Assembly: GCF_031010195.1 (NCBI RefSeq)
Contig: NZ_JAUAMC010000010.1
Location: forward strand, 83,841 to 147,840
Reading direction: 5' to 3'
DNA length: 64,000 bases
Source: Halomonas sp. SpR8
GTDB taxonomy: Bacteria > Pseudomonadota > Gammaproteobacteria > Pseudomonadales > Halomonadaceae
Shown here in pieces: positions 36,773 through 46,099 of this stretch (positions within the stretch are counted from its first letter, which is position 1; each line of letters begins with the position of its first letter). The notes under the pieces were generated by a model that was not told the DNA's origin, ran no database searches, and saw nothing but the letters and a program-made list of their open reading frames with translations. The position numbers and the translations under genes were made by a program.

Positions 36773-38319
36773 ACGCACTTAGCCAACATGCTCAAGATCA
36801 CCTTGCCACGCTGCTCGAAGGTTTTGGATTAACGGCCACCACGCTGTTGAGCAACTGGATTGATGGCGGTTTAGTAGCGGGTGAGGGTGAAGTGATCACC
36901 CTGACCAATCCGGCCACTGGCGAAACGTTGGTAAGCTATCGCGACGCCAGCGCGGCGCTGATTGAACGCGCCACCCAAGCGGCTGTGCGTGGGCAGCAAG
37001 AGTGGATGGCGTTGACCGCCAGCGAACGCGGGCGGCGTATGAATGCCGCCCTGCGCGGCCTGGAGGGCCATGAAGAGGCGCTGGCGCAGCTGGAAAGTGT
37101 CGTTGCCGGTAAGCCAATTCGTGACTGCCGGGCCGAAGTCGGCAAAGTGTGCGAGATGTTCGAATACTATGCGGGCTGGTGCGATAAGCAGCATGGCGAA
37201 GTGATACCGGTGCCCACCTCGCACCTGAATTATGTGCGCCATGTGCCTTATGGCGTGGTGGGGCAGATTACCCCCTGGAACGCACCGATGTTCACCTGCG
37301 CCTGGCAGTTGGCGCCAGCGATAGCAGCGGGCAATGGGGTGGTATTGAAGCCCTCCGAGCTTACGCCGTTCTCATCGGTAGTGATTGCCAAGCTACTTGA
37401 AAGTGGCGGGTTGCCGAAGGGACTTATCAATATCGTTAACGGCCTGGGCAAGACGACCGGTGCTGCGCTCACCGATCACCCCACCATCAGCAAGCTGGTG
37501 TTTGTCGGTTCTCCCCAGAGCGGCCGCCTGATTGCCGAGGCGGGTGCGCGGCGGTTGGTGCCCAGCGTGCTAGAACTGGGCGGCAAGTCGGCCAATATTG
37601 TGTTTGCCGACGCCAAACTGGACGAGGCGGTGGCGGGTGCCCAAGCTGCCATTTTTGCCGCCGCAGGCCAGAGCTGTGTAGCAGGGTCGCGCTTATTGAT
37701 TGAGCGCTCGGTGTTTAAGCAGGTCACCACCCGCTTGGCGCGGGCGGCAGAACAGATTGAGGTCGGCCTGCCCAGCGATGAAGCGACGCGTATGGGCCCA
37801 CTGCAGAATCGCCGTCAGTTTGAGCAGGTGACGCGAATGATCGATGCCGCCGTCGCCGCGGGTGCGCGGCTATTGACGGGTGGCAAGCGCCCGGCAGGGC
37901 TGCCTGACGAGGCCCTGGGCTACTTTATCGCCCCTACCGTGCTGGTGGATGTTACGCCGGATATGGAGATCGCCCAGCAAGAAGTGTTTGGCCCGGTGCT
38001 GGTCGCCATGGCGTTTGATGATGAAGTCGAGGCCATTCAACTCGCCAATGAGACGCGATTTGGCTTGGCGGGTGCGGTGTGGAGCCAGGATGTCGCCCGG
38101 GCGCATCGCGTCGCCGGGCAGTTACGCGCAGGTACCGTATGGATCAACAGCTATAAGGCGATCAGCGTGATGTCACCGTTTGGTGGCTTTGGGGATAGCG
38201 GCTTTGGCCGCTCCAGCGGCCTGGGTGGCCTGCGCGAGTATACGGTGCCACAAAGCGTCTGGGTGGAAACCGCGCCAGAGGCGAGCGTCGCGTTTGGTTA
38301 CGGTAGCGGTGTTGGTTAA
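36769..38319 (+). CDS. aldehyde dehydrogenase family protein
   Basis: A 516-residue NAD(P)-dependent aldehyde dehydrogenase. TPWNAPM (about 166), the catalytic Glu in LELGGKSAN (about 269-277) and the catalytic Cys in AAGQSCVAGSRL (about 297-308) are intact. It oxidises an aldehyde to a carboxylic acid, likely the partner step to the hydroxyacid dehydrogenase it overlaps. Its stop overlaps that of the LysR gene on the other strand, which probably regulates this pair. Confidence 0.93.
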   Translation: MNALSQHAQDHLATLLEGFGLTATTLLSNWIDGGLVAGEGEVITLTNPATGETLVSYRDASAALIERATQAAVRGQQEWMALTASERGRRMNAALRGLEGHEEALAQLESVVAGKPIRDCRAEVGKVCEMFEYYAGWCDKQHGEVIPVPTSHLNYVRHVPYGVVGQITPWNAPMFTCAWQLAPAIAAGNGVVLKPSELTPFSSVVIAKLLESGGLPKGLINIVNGLGKTTGAALTDHPTISKLVFVGSPQSGRLIAEAGARRLVPSVLELGGKSANIVFADAKLDEAVAGAQAAIFAAAGQSCVAGSRLLIERSVFKQVTTRLARAAEQIEVGLPSDEATRMGPLQNRRQFEQVTRMIDAAVAAGARLLTGGKRPAGLPDEALGYFIAPTVLVDVTPDMEIAQQEVFGPVLVAMAFDDEVEAIQLANETRFGLAGAVWSQDVARAHRVAGQLRAGTVWINSYKAISVMSPFGGFGDSGFGRSSGLGGLREYTVPQSVWVETAPEASVAFGYGSGVG

Positions 38320-39242
38320 TCGCTGACCGAGCCGGACTCTCGAAAGGCCTGCATCCAGCGCTGCAAATGGCGTAGCAATAGTATGCAGGCCTTGGGCTGT
38401 TGGCGGCCCACGCGGGTGACCATATGGGCCTGGGAGCGCTGGAAGAGCGGATTATCTACCGGGCGCGCCACTAGCGTACCGACCTCTAAATCATGCGCAA
38501 CGGCAAAGGCGGGCAGTAGTGTGATACCCATGCCGCTGCGCACATACTGCGCCAGTACCACCATGGAATTAGTGTTCATTGCCAGGTGCGGGGCGATCCG
38601 TGCCTGTTGAAAGGCTTGATCGACCATTTGGCGCACCCCGTGGCTGGGATCCCACATGGCCATGGGTTCGGTGCTAAGTTGCTCCAGGGAGAGCGGCGCA
38701 GGTTGGTTGGCCAAGGGATGGTCTGGCGACAAAATAGTCATCAACGGCTGTGGACTAGAAGCCCAGAAACGCAGTTGAGGATGGGTTCTTTCGTGGAACA
38801 TCAGGCCGATATGGCTGTGATCATCAACCACGGCCTCAATAATGCCCGAGGTGCCCGCGATATGAATATCGAGCTGGATGCCGGCATAAAGCTGGGTAAA
38901 TTCATGCAGGGGTGAAGCCACTAGGTCACTGACAAAACCCTCACCGACGGTAAGTGATATTTTGCCTGTTTCCATGCGTTGGTAGGCTTCGAGTGAGGCG
39001 ATAAAGCCTTCATCAAGTGCACCGCGACGTTCGCAGTACTCAAGCAGCATTTCGCCAACGGGTGTTGGCGAAATGCCGTCACGCTGACGCTCCATAAGGG
39101 TTGCCCCCAAGGCTTCTTCCAGTAAGGCAATTTGCCGACTGACCGCCGAGGGGGCAATGTCTAAGCGCGCCGCTGCGCGACGCACGGAGCCAGATTCTAG
39201 GGTAACGCGGAAATACACTAAGCGCTGATGAGGTATGTCCAT
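38316..39242 (-). CDS. LysR family transcriptional regulator
   Basis: A 308-residue LysR regulator with the N-terminal HTH RRAAARLDIAPSAVSRQIALLEEALG (about residues 21-46) and a C-terminal effector-binding domain. It converges with the dehydrogenase/ALDH operon (4-bp overlap of stops), so control of that operon is a reasonable inference, although its promoter is not shared. The effector is unknown. Confidence 0.88.
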   Translation of the reverse strand: MDIPHQRLVYFRVTLESGSVRRAAARLDIAPSAVSRQIALLEEALGATLMERQRDGISPTPVGEMLLEYCERRGALDEGFIASLEAYQRMETGKISLTVGEGFVSDLVASPLHEFTQLYAGIQLDIHIAGTSGIIEAVVDDHSHIGLMFHERTHPQLRFWASSPQPLMTILSPDHPLANQPAPLSLEQLSTEPMAMWDPSHGVRQMVDQAFQQARIAPHLAMNTNSMVVLAQYVRSGMGITLLPAFAVAHDLEVGTLVARPVDNPLFQRSQAHMVTRVGRQQPKACILLLRHLQRWMQAFRESGSVSD

Positions 39243-39255
39243 CGATAGCTAGGCG

Positions 39256-39612
39256 CTACAAATACTTAAGCAGTTTCTGCAGCTTATTCATATCAGCAGA
39301 GTCGCCCACTAAGCGTACGTTACCGTTCATCATACCGTCTAAAAAAGCCTGCTGAGTCGGCTTTTTGAGTACTTTCAGGGCGGTGACTTGATCCCGGAAA
39401 CGTAGCTCAATATCCAAGTCGACAGGTAGCCCTTTACCGGTGCTGATGCGGTTCGGCGTCATCCGGTAGTGGCGGGCAATGCTTAGATCTTCTGTGGCAA
39501 TACCCCAATCCAGGCCGCGCATACGTTCTAACTGCTCACGAAAGCGCGGCTTGCGGCGCAGGGCGCGTTTGAGCATTACGCCCAGCAGCCACAGCGTCAG
39601 CTTAAGCTTCAT
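39256..39612 (-). CDS. small SCP2-like protein downstream of HU
   Basis: A 118-residue protein, basic at the N-terminus (KLTLWLLGVMLKRALRRKPRF) and ending in MMNGNVRLVGDSADMNKLQKLLKYL, a pattern like the sterol-carrier (SCP2) fold used for lipid binding. Its ATG overlaps the HU stop (TAATG), so the two are co-translated. The role is unknown; lipid or quinone binding is a possibility. The SCP2 match is tentative. Confidence 0.6.
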   Translation of the reverse strand: MKLKLTLWLLGVMLKRALRRKPRFREQLERMRGLDWGIATEDLSIARHYRMTPNRISTGKGLPVDLDIELRFRDQVTALKVLKKPTQQAFLDGMMNGNVRLVGDSADMNKLQKLLKYL

Positions 39613-39884
39613 TAGGAAACGGCGTCCTTAAGTCCTTTGCCTGGCTTAAAGGCCACGTTTTTGCTGGCCGGAATTTGCAGCGGGGCACCGGTTTGCGGGT
39701 TTTTACCGGTACGCGCTGCGCGCTCACGTACGGTGAAGGTGCCAAAACCAATCAACGCGACATCTTCGCCCTTGGCACAACTGTTGGTGATCTCATCGAG
39801 AATAACGTTCAGCACTTGGCCTGCTTTATCTTTGGACAGGTCGGCACTTTCAGCGATAGCAGCAGCGAGTTCAGGTTTGCGCAT
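39612..39884 (-). CDS. HU-family DNA-binding protein
   Basis: A 90-residue histone-like protein. The signature GFGTFTVRERAARTGKNPQTG (about 47-67) and the arm PASKNVAFKPGKGLKDAV are typical. It bends and compacts DNA as a dimer. A probable AGGAG-type site lies upstream (seen on the plus strand as TCTCCT). HU next to rubredoxin reductase is also the order in Pseudomonas. Which HU paralogue it is cannot be told. Confidence 0.95.
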   Translation of the reverse strand: MRKPELAAAIAESADLSKDKAGQVLNVILDEITNSCAKGEDVALIGFGTFTVRERAARTGKNPQTGAPLQIPASKNVAFKPGKGLKDAVS

Positions 39885-39986
39885 AAGAAATCTCCTAAAT
39901 TAAAGAATCGAACGTAAAGCAAATGCATGTTGTTGTATGCGTCACGCAGCATAGCTTTTCTATCCTAGTCGTGAACGCGGCGAAAA

Positions 39987-41174
39987 TCAGCCTAGCAGCG
40001 CAGGTGCTGCTCTGGAAAGCTCCACTTTCCTTCTCACGGAGCCGCCTGTCAACGCAAAACCAATCAAACGTCCGTCTTTATTTTCGGCCAAGGCACTGAT
40101 ATCGCCGCCTTCACCTTCGATTCGCCAACGTTCTGGCGTGGTGATTGGCGGGTAGGCAACCACTGGCAGCAGCGGGGTTTTTACCACCACCGGCCAAGCG
40201 CCAAAACTGACCGACGTTGGGGTGCCTGAAAGCGTTGCCGCCAGCGCTTTGGCGCTAGCCTGTAGCGGCTGGACGTACATGGCATTAACGCCATCGACGC
40301 AGGCGACGTCGCCCAAGGCATAAATATCTGAGTGCGAAGTACGCAGTTGGCGATCTACCATGATGCCGCTAGGTACTACGCTTAATCCAGCGGCTTCGGC
40401 AAGTGCTGACCGCGGGACAAGGCCCGTTGCCATCAAGATAAAATTCGCGCTGACGGCGTCGCCGTTATCTAAACGTAATTCGATATTTTCACTACTGCCG
40501 AGCGTGATGGAGTCAATCGAGCGGCCAAGGTGAAGCGCGATACCTGCTTCACTAAAGGCATCGCCTAACGCGTTGCCGAGTGGCGCGGGCAGCAGACGGG
40601 GAAGCAGGCTTCCCTCTGGAGCAATAAGGCTGACTTGATGCTCCCCAGCGTGCAGGTCGTTAGCAAATTCACAGCCGACAAGGCCCGCGCCTATCACCGC
40701 TACTCGGCCAGGGCCGTGGCTCAATGCCGCGCGAAACCGGCGATAATCGTCTAAATCATTGATCGTAAAGCAGCGCGACGCCACGCTGGTGGCAATCCTA
40801 AAGGGTGCGCGCGGCTCGGCTCCAGTGGCTAAAACGAGGGTTTCATAGCCCAGAGTATTTCCACCATCGAGGAGGAGCGTCCGGTTATCCACATCCAGTG
40901 CGTTGACTCGGGTGTGGATAACTATTTGTGCATTTAGCTCTTCGCCTAGTTCGGCAGCGCTTTGCTGGGCTAGCGTATCGGCTGACAGACCTTTAGCAAA
41001 ACCGGTTGAGAGCAGAGGCTTGCTGTAATCATCGCCGCTGTCAGCGCTCACCAACGTTATTGAGCGTTGATCACCCTGGCGGCGCAAGGCGCGGGCTAGG
41101 CCAACCCCGGCCATCCCTGTACCAATAATCACCAGCTCAGCCTGTGACGTAATCTGTTTATGTGATGCGGGCAT
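39987..41174 (-). CDS. rubredoxin-NAD(+) reductase-like FAD oxidoreductase
   Basis: About 395 residues. The FAD motif LVIIGTGMAGVGLARALRR lies near the N-terminus, ATGAEPRAPF near 110, the NAD motif VAVIGAGLVGCEFANDL near 150 and the C-terminal YALGDVACVDG near 275. It passes electrons from NADH to rubredoxin; no rubredoxin gene is beside it. The ATG at 41174 is taken because the fold begins there; a frame back to 41501 would overlap ubiC and adds unrelated sequence. It diverges from ubiC. Confidence 0.88.
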   Translation of the reverse strand: MPASHKQITSQAELVIIGTGMAGVGLARALRRQGDQRSITLVSADSGDDYSKPLLSTGFAKGLSADTLAQQSAAELGEELNAQIVIHTRVNALDVDNRTLLLDGGNTLGYETLVLATGAEPRAPFRIATSVASRCFTINDLDDYRRFRAALSHGPGRVAVIGAGLVGCEFANDLHAGEHQVSLIAPEGSLLPRLLPAPLGNALGDAFSEAGIALHLGRSIDSITLGSSENIELRLDNGDAVSANFILMATGLVPRSALAEAAGLSVVPSGIMVDRQLRTSHSDIYALGDVACVDGVNAMYVQPLQASAKALAATLSGTPTSVSFGAWPVVVKTPLLPVVAYPPITTPERWRIEGEGGDISALAENKDGRLIGFALTGGSVRRKVELSRAAPALLG

Positions 41175-41271
41175 GCAGACACCAAATGGGATGCTAAAAA
41201 GTCGCTGTAATAAAAGCCTATTAATGCGCCATGTTACACTAATCGCCCCAATTATCGCCTTGGAGAACTCG

Positions 41272-41847
41272 GTGACCTCTCCTGCTTTCCAGCAAACTCC
41301 GCTATTTTCGCGCTGGCGTCCTATTAATGCGGCGCGGCCTGCCATGAGCGCTCCTTGGTGGCAGTGGGTTGCCTCTACCGATTCGTTAACCGCTCGGCTA
41401 ATAGCGGCTGGCGGCCATAAGCATTTTCGGGTGCGCCTACTGCGCCAGGGGGTGGGTTGGCCACAGCAAGACGAAGCGCAGGCGCTGGGCATTGCCCCCA
41501 AACGCTACGCGTGGTTGCGCGAAGTGGCACTTTGTTTAGACGAAAGGTCGTGGGTGGTGGCGCGCTCGGTCGCGCCACTTTCGCAGCTAAAGGGGCAGCG
41601 TTTAGATCGCCTAGGTGAGCGCTCGCTAGGCAGCTGGCTATTTCGCCAGCCAGACTTAGTGCGCGGGCCGTTGGAAGTAACGACACAATCGCCACCCTTT
41701 GTTAGCGAGAACGCCCTAGAGGAAAAGTGCGCCTGGGGTCGGCGCTCCGTTTTTTATAATGGCTGTAAGCACGACGGGCTGTCATTGTTGGTTCAAGAGT
41801 ATTTTTTACGTGCGATGGCGGATGAACTCGATCTGCCTTCGCGCTAA
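41272..41847 (+). CDS. ubiC: chorismate lyase
   Basis: A 191-residue enzyme converting chorismate to 4-hydroxybenzoate and pyruvate, the first step of ubiquinone synthesis. Features include [12 protein letters not shown], a conserved Arg-rich VRLLRQG, and the Glu segment [19 protein letters not shown] (about 82-100); GRRSVFYNG is the usual C-terminal motif. A GTG at 41272, preceded by TTGGAGA, is chosen; an earlier ATG at 41173 would overlap the divergent gene. ubiA follows. Confidence 0.92.
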   Translation: MTSPAFQQTPLFSRWRPINAARPAMSAPWWQWVASTDSLTARLIAAGGHKHFRVRLLRQGVGWPQQDEAQALGIAPKRYAWLREVALCLDERSWVVARSVAPLSQLKGQRLDRLGERSLGSWLFRQPDLVRGPLEVTTQSPPFVSENALEEKCAWGRRSVFYNGCKHDGLSLLVQEYFLRAMADELDLPSR

Positions 41848-41885
41848 AGTCGTTGCATTATGGTGTTTTATTTCGTGAGGTAAGT

Positions 41886-42776
41886 ATGGATCGTTCACTG
41901 TTGCGGCCGAAGGGGTTAGCTCGCGTGGCGGATTTTTTACAGCTGATGCGTCTAGACCGACCCATTGGTACGTGGCTGCTAATGTGGCCGACGCTTTGGG
42001 CGCTCTGGATTGCCGCCGAAGGCGTGCCAGGGCGAAATATTATGCTGATTTTTATTGCAGGGGTTTATGTGATGCGTGCTGCGGGCTGTGTGGTCAATGA
42101 CTATGCCGACCGCCACTTTGATGGCCATGTAAAACGTACTAAAAACCGCCCGCTCGCAACGGGGCGTATTAGTGAAACCGAGGCTCAGCGACTGTTTACT
42201 GCTTTGGTAGTCGCGGCATTTATTTTGGTGTTACTGACCAACTGGTTCACGGTTCTGCTCTCATTGGGCGGTGTGCTGCTGGCGGTTATTTATCCGTTTA
42301 TGAAACGCTACACGCATTTCCCCCAGATTGTTTTAGGGGCCGCCTTCTCTTGGGCAATACCCATGGCCTTTGGTGGCGTACTGGGCTACGTGCCGTTGGA
42401 AGCGTGGCTGCTATTTTGTGCCAACGTTTTATGGACAGTGGCTTACGATACCCAGTACGCCATGGTCGACCGCGACGACGACTTGAAAATAGGTATTAAA
42501 TCGACGGCGGTGTTGTTTGGTAATGCAGATCGTTTAATCATCGGCTTACTACAGATAACCACGCTAGGACTGCTGGCGTGGGTCGGCTGGCGGGTTGATT
42601 TAGGCGGTTTCTTCTGGATGGGACTTGTCGCCATGGGCGCTACTTTTCTGCATCAGCAGCGCTTGATTCGTTATCGCGAGCGAGAGCCTTGCTTCCAAGC
42701 TTTTCTGAATAATTTTTGGTCGGGCCTGCTAGTTTTTGCTGGTATTACACTGAGCTGGTGGCCTACTGCGGGCTAA
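41886..42776 (+). CDS. ubiA: 4-hydroxybenzoate polyprenyltransferase
   Basis: A 296-residue inner-membrane prenyltransferase that attaches the polyprenyl tail to 4-hydroxybenzoate. Both Asp-rich motifs are present: [20 protein letters not shown] (about 71-90) and [14 protein letters not shown] (about 187-200), with about eight membrane segments. The ATG at 41886 follows GAGGTAAGT directly. It is paired with ubiC, and phoB follows. Confidence 0.96.
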   Translation: MDRSLLRPKGLARVADFLQLMRLDRPIGTWLLMWPTLWALWIAAEGVPGRNIMLIFIAGVYVMRAAGCVVNDYADRHFDGHVKRTKNRPLATGRISETEAQRLFTALVVAAFILVLLTNWFTVLLSLGGVLLAVIYPFMKRYTHFPQIVLGAAFSWAIPMAFGGVLGYVPLEAWLLFCANVLWTVAYDTQYAMVDRDDDLKIGIKSTAVLFGNADRLIIGLLQITTLGLLAWVGWRVDLGGFFWMGLVAMGATFLHQQRLIRYREREPCFQAFLNNFWSGLLVFAGITLSWWPTAG

Positions 42777-42785
42777 AAGCTGTTA

Positions 42786-42803
42786 CTGTCATGTAATTGT
42801 CAT
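42786..42803 (+). promoter_or_regulatory. Pho box upstream of phoB
   Basis: CTGTCAT (42786-42792), a 4-bp spacer GTAA and TTGTCAT (42797-42803) match the PhoB-binding Pho box of two 7-bp repeats 11 bp apart. It lies 100 bp before the phoB start and implies autoactivation under phosphate starvation. Confidence 0.85.
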
Positions 42804-42836
42804 GAAGTCATGGTGTTATCGTCACTGACATGTCAT

Positions 42837-42886
42837 TGAGCTAGTTTTCGCTGAACTAGTTTTCATTGAGCTAGTTTTCTCTGAAC
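42837..42886 (+). repeat. 15-bp tandem repeats in the phoB leader
   Basis: Three successive 15-bp units, TGA(G/A)CTAGTTTTCNN, at 42837-42851, 42852-42866 and 42867-42881, plus the first bases of a fourth (TGAAC, 42882-42886). They lie between the Pho box and the phoB start codon, so they would be in the 5' untranslated region or at the promoter. Each contains CTAGTTTTC unchanged. Confidence 0.85.
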
Positions 42887-42902
42887 ACCGTGAGGCCCTG
42901 GT

Positions 42903-43592
42903 ATGACCGCCAAGACCGTTCTGATTGTTGATGATGAGTCGTCGATTCGCGAGATGATCGCGGTCGCGCTGGAAATGGCTGACTATCGCGTGCTCGAAGC
43001 AGATAACGCCCAGGATGCTCATGCCATGGTCGTCGACCACCAGCCTGATTTGCTGCTGCTTGACTGGATGATGCCTGGTACCAGCGGTATCGAGCTAGCA
43101 AGACGTTTAAAACGCGAAGAAGCCACTGCCGAGATTCCCATTATCATGCTTACCGCTAAAGGCGAAGAGGATAATAAGATTCAGGGCCTTGAGTCAGGTG
43201 CCGATGACTACATCACTAAGCCCTTTTCTCCCCGTGAATTGGTGGCACGGCTAAAAGCAGTGCTGCGCCGGGCGACGCCGCGTGGTGTTGAAGATCCGAT
43301 TGAGATTAATGGTTTACTGCTTGATCCAGTGAGCCACCGGGTAAGCGCCCACGGCAAGGCGCTGGAAATGGGGCCCACCGAGTACCGTCTGCTACAGTTT
43401 TTTATGACCCATCAAGAGCGTGCTTACACGCGCAGTCAGTTATTGGACCAAGTGTGGGGAGGTAATGTGTACGTTGAAGAGCGCACGGTCGATGTGCATA
43501 TCCGTCGTTTGCGCAAAGCATTAGGCGATGTGCATCAAAACTTGATTCAAACGGTTCGGGGTACCGGCTACCGTTTCTCTGCACGGGTGTAA
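42903..43592 (+). CDS. phoB: phosphate regulon response regulator PhoB
   Basis: A 229-residue OmpR-type response regulator. The acidic pocket is DDE near residues 10-12, the phosphorylated Asp is in LLLDWMMPG (Asp54), the switch Lys is in [10 protein letters not shown] (about 105), and the winged helix ends in [14 protein letters not shown]...TVRGTGYRF. It binds Pho boxes such as those before itself and before pstC. GAGG precedes the ATG. It is followed by phoR after 2 bp. Confidence 0.96.
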   Translation: MTAKTVLIVDDESSIREMIAVALEMADYRVLEADNAQDAHAMVVDHQPDLLLLDWMMPGTSGIELARRLKREEATAEIPIIMLTAKGEEDNKIQGLESGADDYITKPFSPRELVARLKAVLRRATPRGVEDPIEINGLLLDPVSHRVSAHGKALEMGPTEYRLLQFFMTHQERAYTRSQLLDQVWGGNVYVEERTVDVHIRRLRKALGDVHQNLIQTVRGTGYRFSARV

Positions 43593-43594
43593 AT

Positions 43595-44881
43595 GTGCGC
43601 CTATGGAGTCGTGAACTGTGGCGACTCGCGTGGTTGGCCACGTTGGGGGCTTGCCTGGGTTGGTTGCTGGGCTTTGCTGGGCTGGGGCTAGCGGTCGGCC
43701 TGACTATCTGTCTTTTTTATCACTTGCGTCAGCTGCGCGAACTGTATTTATGGCTAACTCTGCATCCTCACGATGAGCCGCCTGCCGCCCGTGGTATGTG
43801 GGGCGAACTGTTTGATCGTTTGTACCGCTACCAGAAAAGTCAGCGCATAACACAAAGCAGGCTGCGCGCTACCTTAGCGCGTATTCAAGAGTCGTCAGAA
43901 GCGATGCGCGACAGTGTGGTCATGCTTGATCGCCACGGTGATTTAGAGTGGTGGAATAGCGCTGCAACCGACATGCTGGGCCTGCAGACCGCCCATGATC
44001 GTGGCCAGCACATTACCAACCTGCTGCGCGACCCAAGCTTTATCCGCTATTTTAATGCGCGAGACTATCGCGAGCCGCTGACGCTCACTTCGCCGATTGA
44101 TGAACGACGCATCCTGCAGTATCAAATTACCCTTTATGGCGACGACGAGCGCTTAGTCATGGCGCGGGATATTACCCGCTTGCATCGCTTAGAACAGATG
44201 CGCCGAGACTTTGTGGCCAATGTCTCCCATGAACTGCGTACTCCTTTGACCGTTCTCTCTGGCTATTTGGAAACCTACAGTGATATCGCCGATCAGTTAC
44301 CTCCACGGTTAGGCAAAAGTATCCATCAAATGCAGGAGCAGACTCAGCGAATGCAGAATCTGGTCAATGACTTACTGTTGCTCTCGCGCTTGGAAATTGA
44401 CCAGGGGGGTAAAGATCATCACCCGCTGCCGCTAGAGCCTTTACTGCAAAGCGTGTGTGCCGATGCGCTGGCGCTATCACATCAGCGCCATACGATCACG
44501 GTGTCGCTGGAGAGTGAGGCCCAATTGATGGGTAGTGAGCAGGAAATTCGCAGCGCCGTCTCCAATCTTGCTTATAATGCCGTTCGCTATACGTTGCCGG
44601 GTAGCCATATCACATTACGCTGGAAGTCCAGTGCTGCTGGCGGTGGCTGTATTGAGGTTGAAGATGACGGTGAAGGTATTGATCCCGTGCACATACCCCG
44701 TTTAACCGAGCGCTTTTATCGTGTTGATAAAGGCCGCAGCACTGCCACCGGAGGCACAGGGCTGGGCTTGGCCATTGTTAAACACGTGCTGTTACGCCAC
44801 GATGCCCAATTACAGATTGAATCCCACCCCGGTAAAGGCGCTCTGTTTCGCTGCGTTTTCCCTCTCTCACGACTTGTTTAA
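43595..44881 (+). CDS. phoR: phosphate regulon sensor kinase PhoR
   Basis: A 428-residue histidine kinase. Two N-terminal membrane segments (about 8-45) are followed by a PAS region (about 95-195), the phospho-acceptor His in FVANVSHELRTPLTVLSGY (about 206), and ATPase boxes SNLAYNAVRYT, DDGEGIDPVHIPRLTERFYR and GGTGLGLAIVKH. It phosphorylates PhoB when phosphate is low, in contact with PhoU and the Pst transporter. The start is GTG at 43595, just after the phoB stop. Confidence 0.95.
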   Translation: MRLWSRELWRLAWLATLGACLGWLLGFAGLGLAVGLTICLFYHLRQLRELYLWLTLHPHDEPPAARGMWGELFDRLYRYQKSQRITQSRLRATLARIQESSEAMRDSVVMLDRHGDLEWWNSAATDMLGLQTAHDRGQHITNLLRDPSFIRYFNARDYREPLTLTSPIDERRILQYQITLYGDDERLVMARDITRLHRLEQMRRDFVANVSHELRTPLTVLSGYLETYSDIADQLPPRLGKSIHQMQEQTQRMQNLVNDLLLLSRLEIDQGGKDHHPLPLEPLLQSVCADALALSHQRHTITVSLESEAQLMGSEQEIRSAVSNLAYNAVRYTLPGSHITLRWKSSAAGGGCIEVEDDGEGIDPVHIPRLTERFYRVDKGRSTATGGTGLGLAIVKHVLLRHDAQLQIESHPGKGALFRCVFPLSRLV

Positions 44882-45146
44882 CGTTAAAATAATTCTCCCG
44901 CATAATGTTTGTAGAAGTATACAGTGGTGGTATGCAAGGTTGGTAAAAACTTTGCCCATGTGCCACTTTTATACATCTTCATCCGCTGCTCAGAAATTGA
45001 AAGGACTTTTCTGATATTTTATAACTTTATGATTTTTAATGCTTTAATATTTAATTTAAATTTTTGGCATGACCTCTGCATGTATCATATTAAGAAAGAT
45101 GATCGCAGGTAATGCTGGCTGATGATTAGCCCTTCTTTCTTACCAA

Positions 45147-45161
45147 AGCGGTATCAAACAG
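45147..45161 (+). repeat. shared 15-nt leader element, copy 1
   Basis: AGCGGTATCAAACAG, found 16 nt upstream of the first small secreted protein gene and identical to the sequence at 46067-46081. It lies just before the ribosome binding site in both. The sequences on either side differ, so it seems selectively kept. Confidence 0.8.
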
Positions 45162-45177
45162 CGATCGGAGGTGGAAT

Positions 45178-45486
45178 ATGATGTCCAAGGATTTTCTCAA
45201 GAAAGCTGGCATTTTAGGTGTATCTTTTTGCTTAATGGCAAGCCCATTGGTTTTTGCACAAACAGATGAAAACACTGCAATCGATGAGAACCAAGGCATT
45301 ACGGCTGATGAACAGCCAATGGACGCACAGGGTGCTGGTAGCTCTAACAGCAGCGATAATACGACGAACGATTTAACCCATGACGAAGGCGACGGTGCCA
45401 GCGACATGGAACCCCAATCAAGCAGTCACTCAGATGACGCTGAATATGACGAAGATGAACTTGTTGAAGAAAATAGCGGTAGCTAA
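45178..45486 (+). CDS. small secreted acidic protein, paralogue 1
   Basis: A 102-residue protein, preceded by GGAGG, with two adjacent ATGs (45178 and 45181). The signal peptide KKAGILGVSFCLMASPLVFA ends at an AxA-type site after about residue 27. The mature part is strongly acidic and Ser/Asn-rich with no Cys. It carries NDLTHDEGD and a weaker second copy DELVEENSGS. The signal peptide and motif are shared with the proteins from 46100 and 46920. Unknown family; probably periplasmic or secreted and largely disordered. The surrounding DNA is visibly AT-rich. Confidence 0.8.
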   Translation: MMSKDFLKKAGILGVSFCLMASPLVFAQTDENTAIDENQGITADEQPMDAQGAGSSNSSDNTTNDLTHDEGDGASDMEPQSSSHSDDAEYDEDELVEENSGS

Positions 45487-46066
45487 TTATTGATGATTTT
45501 TAGATATCATTGAATGCTTTCTCATAGGATGAGGAAGTGGTTAACAGCATGTTTTACAGACAAGGATGTGCTTCGGATTCAAGGATGAATCAAAACGTTA
45601 GTCAGGGTAAATTCCAAGGTTGGAGTCCCGCACAAGGAGTGGAAGCTAGCGTTAGTCATTACCTATAACCTATTCTGATATCGGGCCCGTAGTGCGGGGC
45701 CTAACTTTTTGCTGTCTGCTTTTTCCTTATTTCTTCTGCCCCCTCGCCTTCGCTGCCACTCCCTTTCCAGTGCTTTTTTCGTTTTTCTATAAACCTAGCG
45801 TCTAGCGGCCTATTAGCAGCTGAGCCTGGGTTGCTGAGTGTGTCATAAAGGCACAGACAATTTTGCGCATGTGTCATTAGTGCACATGTAATTAGCGTGC
45901 TTTTGTTTTTAGCGGCATATTATTGTGCGCAATTTAAATTTATTAAGTATTTGATTTTTGGTCTTTAAATTTTCAATTTATGGAGTTGGCACTGCATATG
46001 CAAAATCAAGGCAGTGAAGCTAACCGCAGTGAGATGCCAGCCACCGTGCACCTCTCACTTCACTTC
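45487..46066 (+). other. intergenic stretch between paralogues 1 and 2
   Basis: It contains structured RNA copy 1 and its terminator, then about 350 bp of AT-rich DNA with no supported gene. The second half must hold the promoter of paralogue 2; several poly-A/T tracts and GTGTCAT words (single Pho-box halves, not full boxes) are seen. Confidence 0.6.
45594..45710 (+). ncRNA. putative structured RNA, copy 1
   Basis: AACGTTAG (45594-45601) pairs with CTAGCGTT (45646-45653), one G-U, enclosing TCAGGG...TCCCG and an inner hairpin TCCA-AGGT-TGGA. About 30 nt later a hairpin (GGCCC 45684-45688 with GGGCC 45697-45701) is followed by CTTTTT, a Rho-independent terminator. The element is about two-thirds identical to copy 2 (46518-46626) and keeps the same pairs despite base changes. 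No reading frame is conserved. It could be an independent small RNA or the 3' end of the upstream mRNA, since no other terminator separates them. Confidence 0.55.
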
Positions 46067-46081
46067 AGCGGTATCAAACAG
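46067..46081 (+). repeat. shared 15-nt leader element, copy 2
   Basis: AGCGGTATCAAACAG, identical to 45147-45161 and again placed just upstream of the AGGAG ribosome binding site, here 18 nt before the ATG of paralogue 2. No copy is present before paralogue 3. Confidence 0.8.
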
Positions 46082-46099
46082 TCGCCAGGAGTAAATAGT

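Noticed and set aside
45840..45900. Pho boxes upstream of secreted paralogue 2.
   Set aside because: Only single GTGTCAT halves are present; the second repeat at 11-bp spacing is missing.
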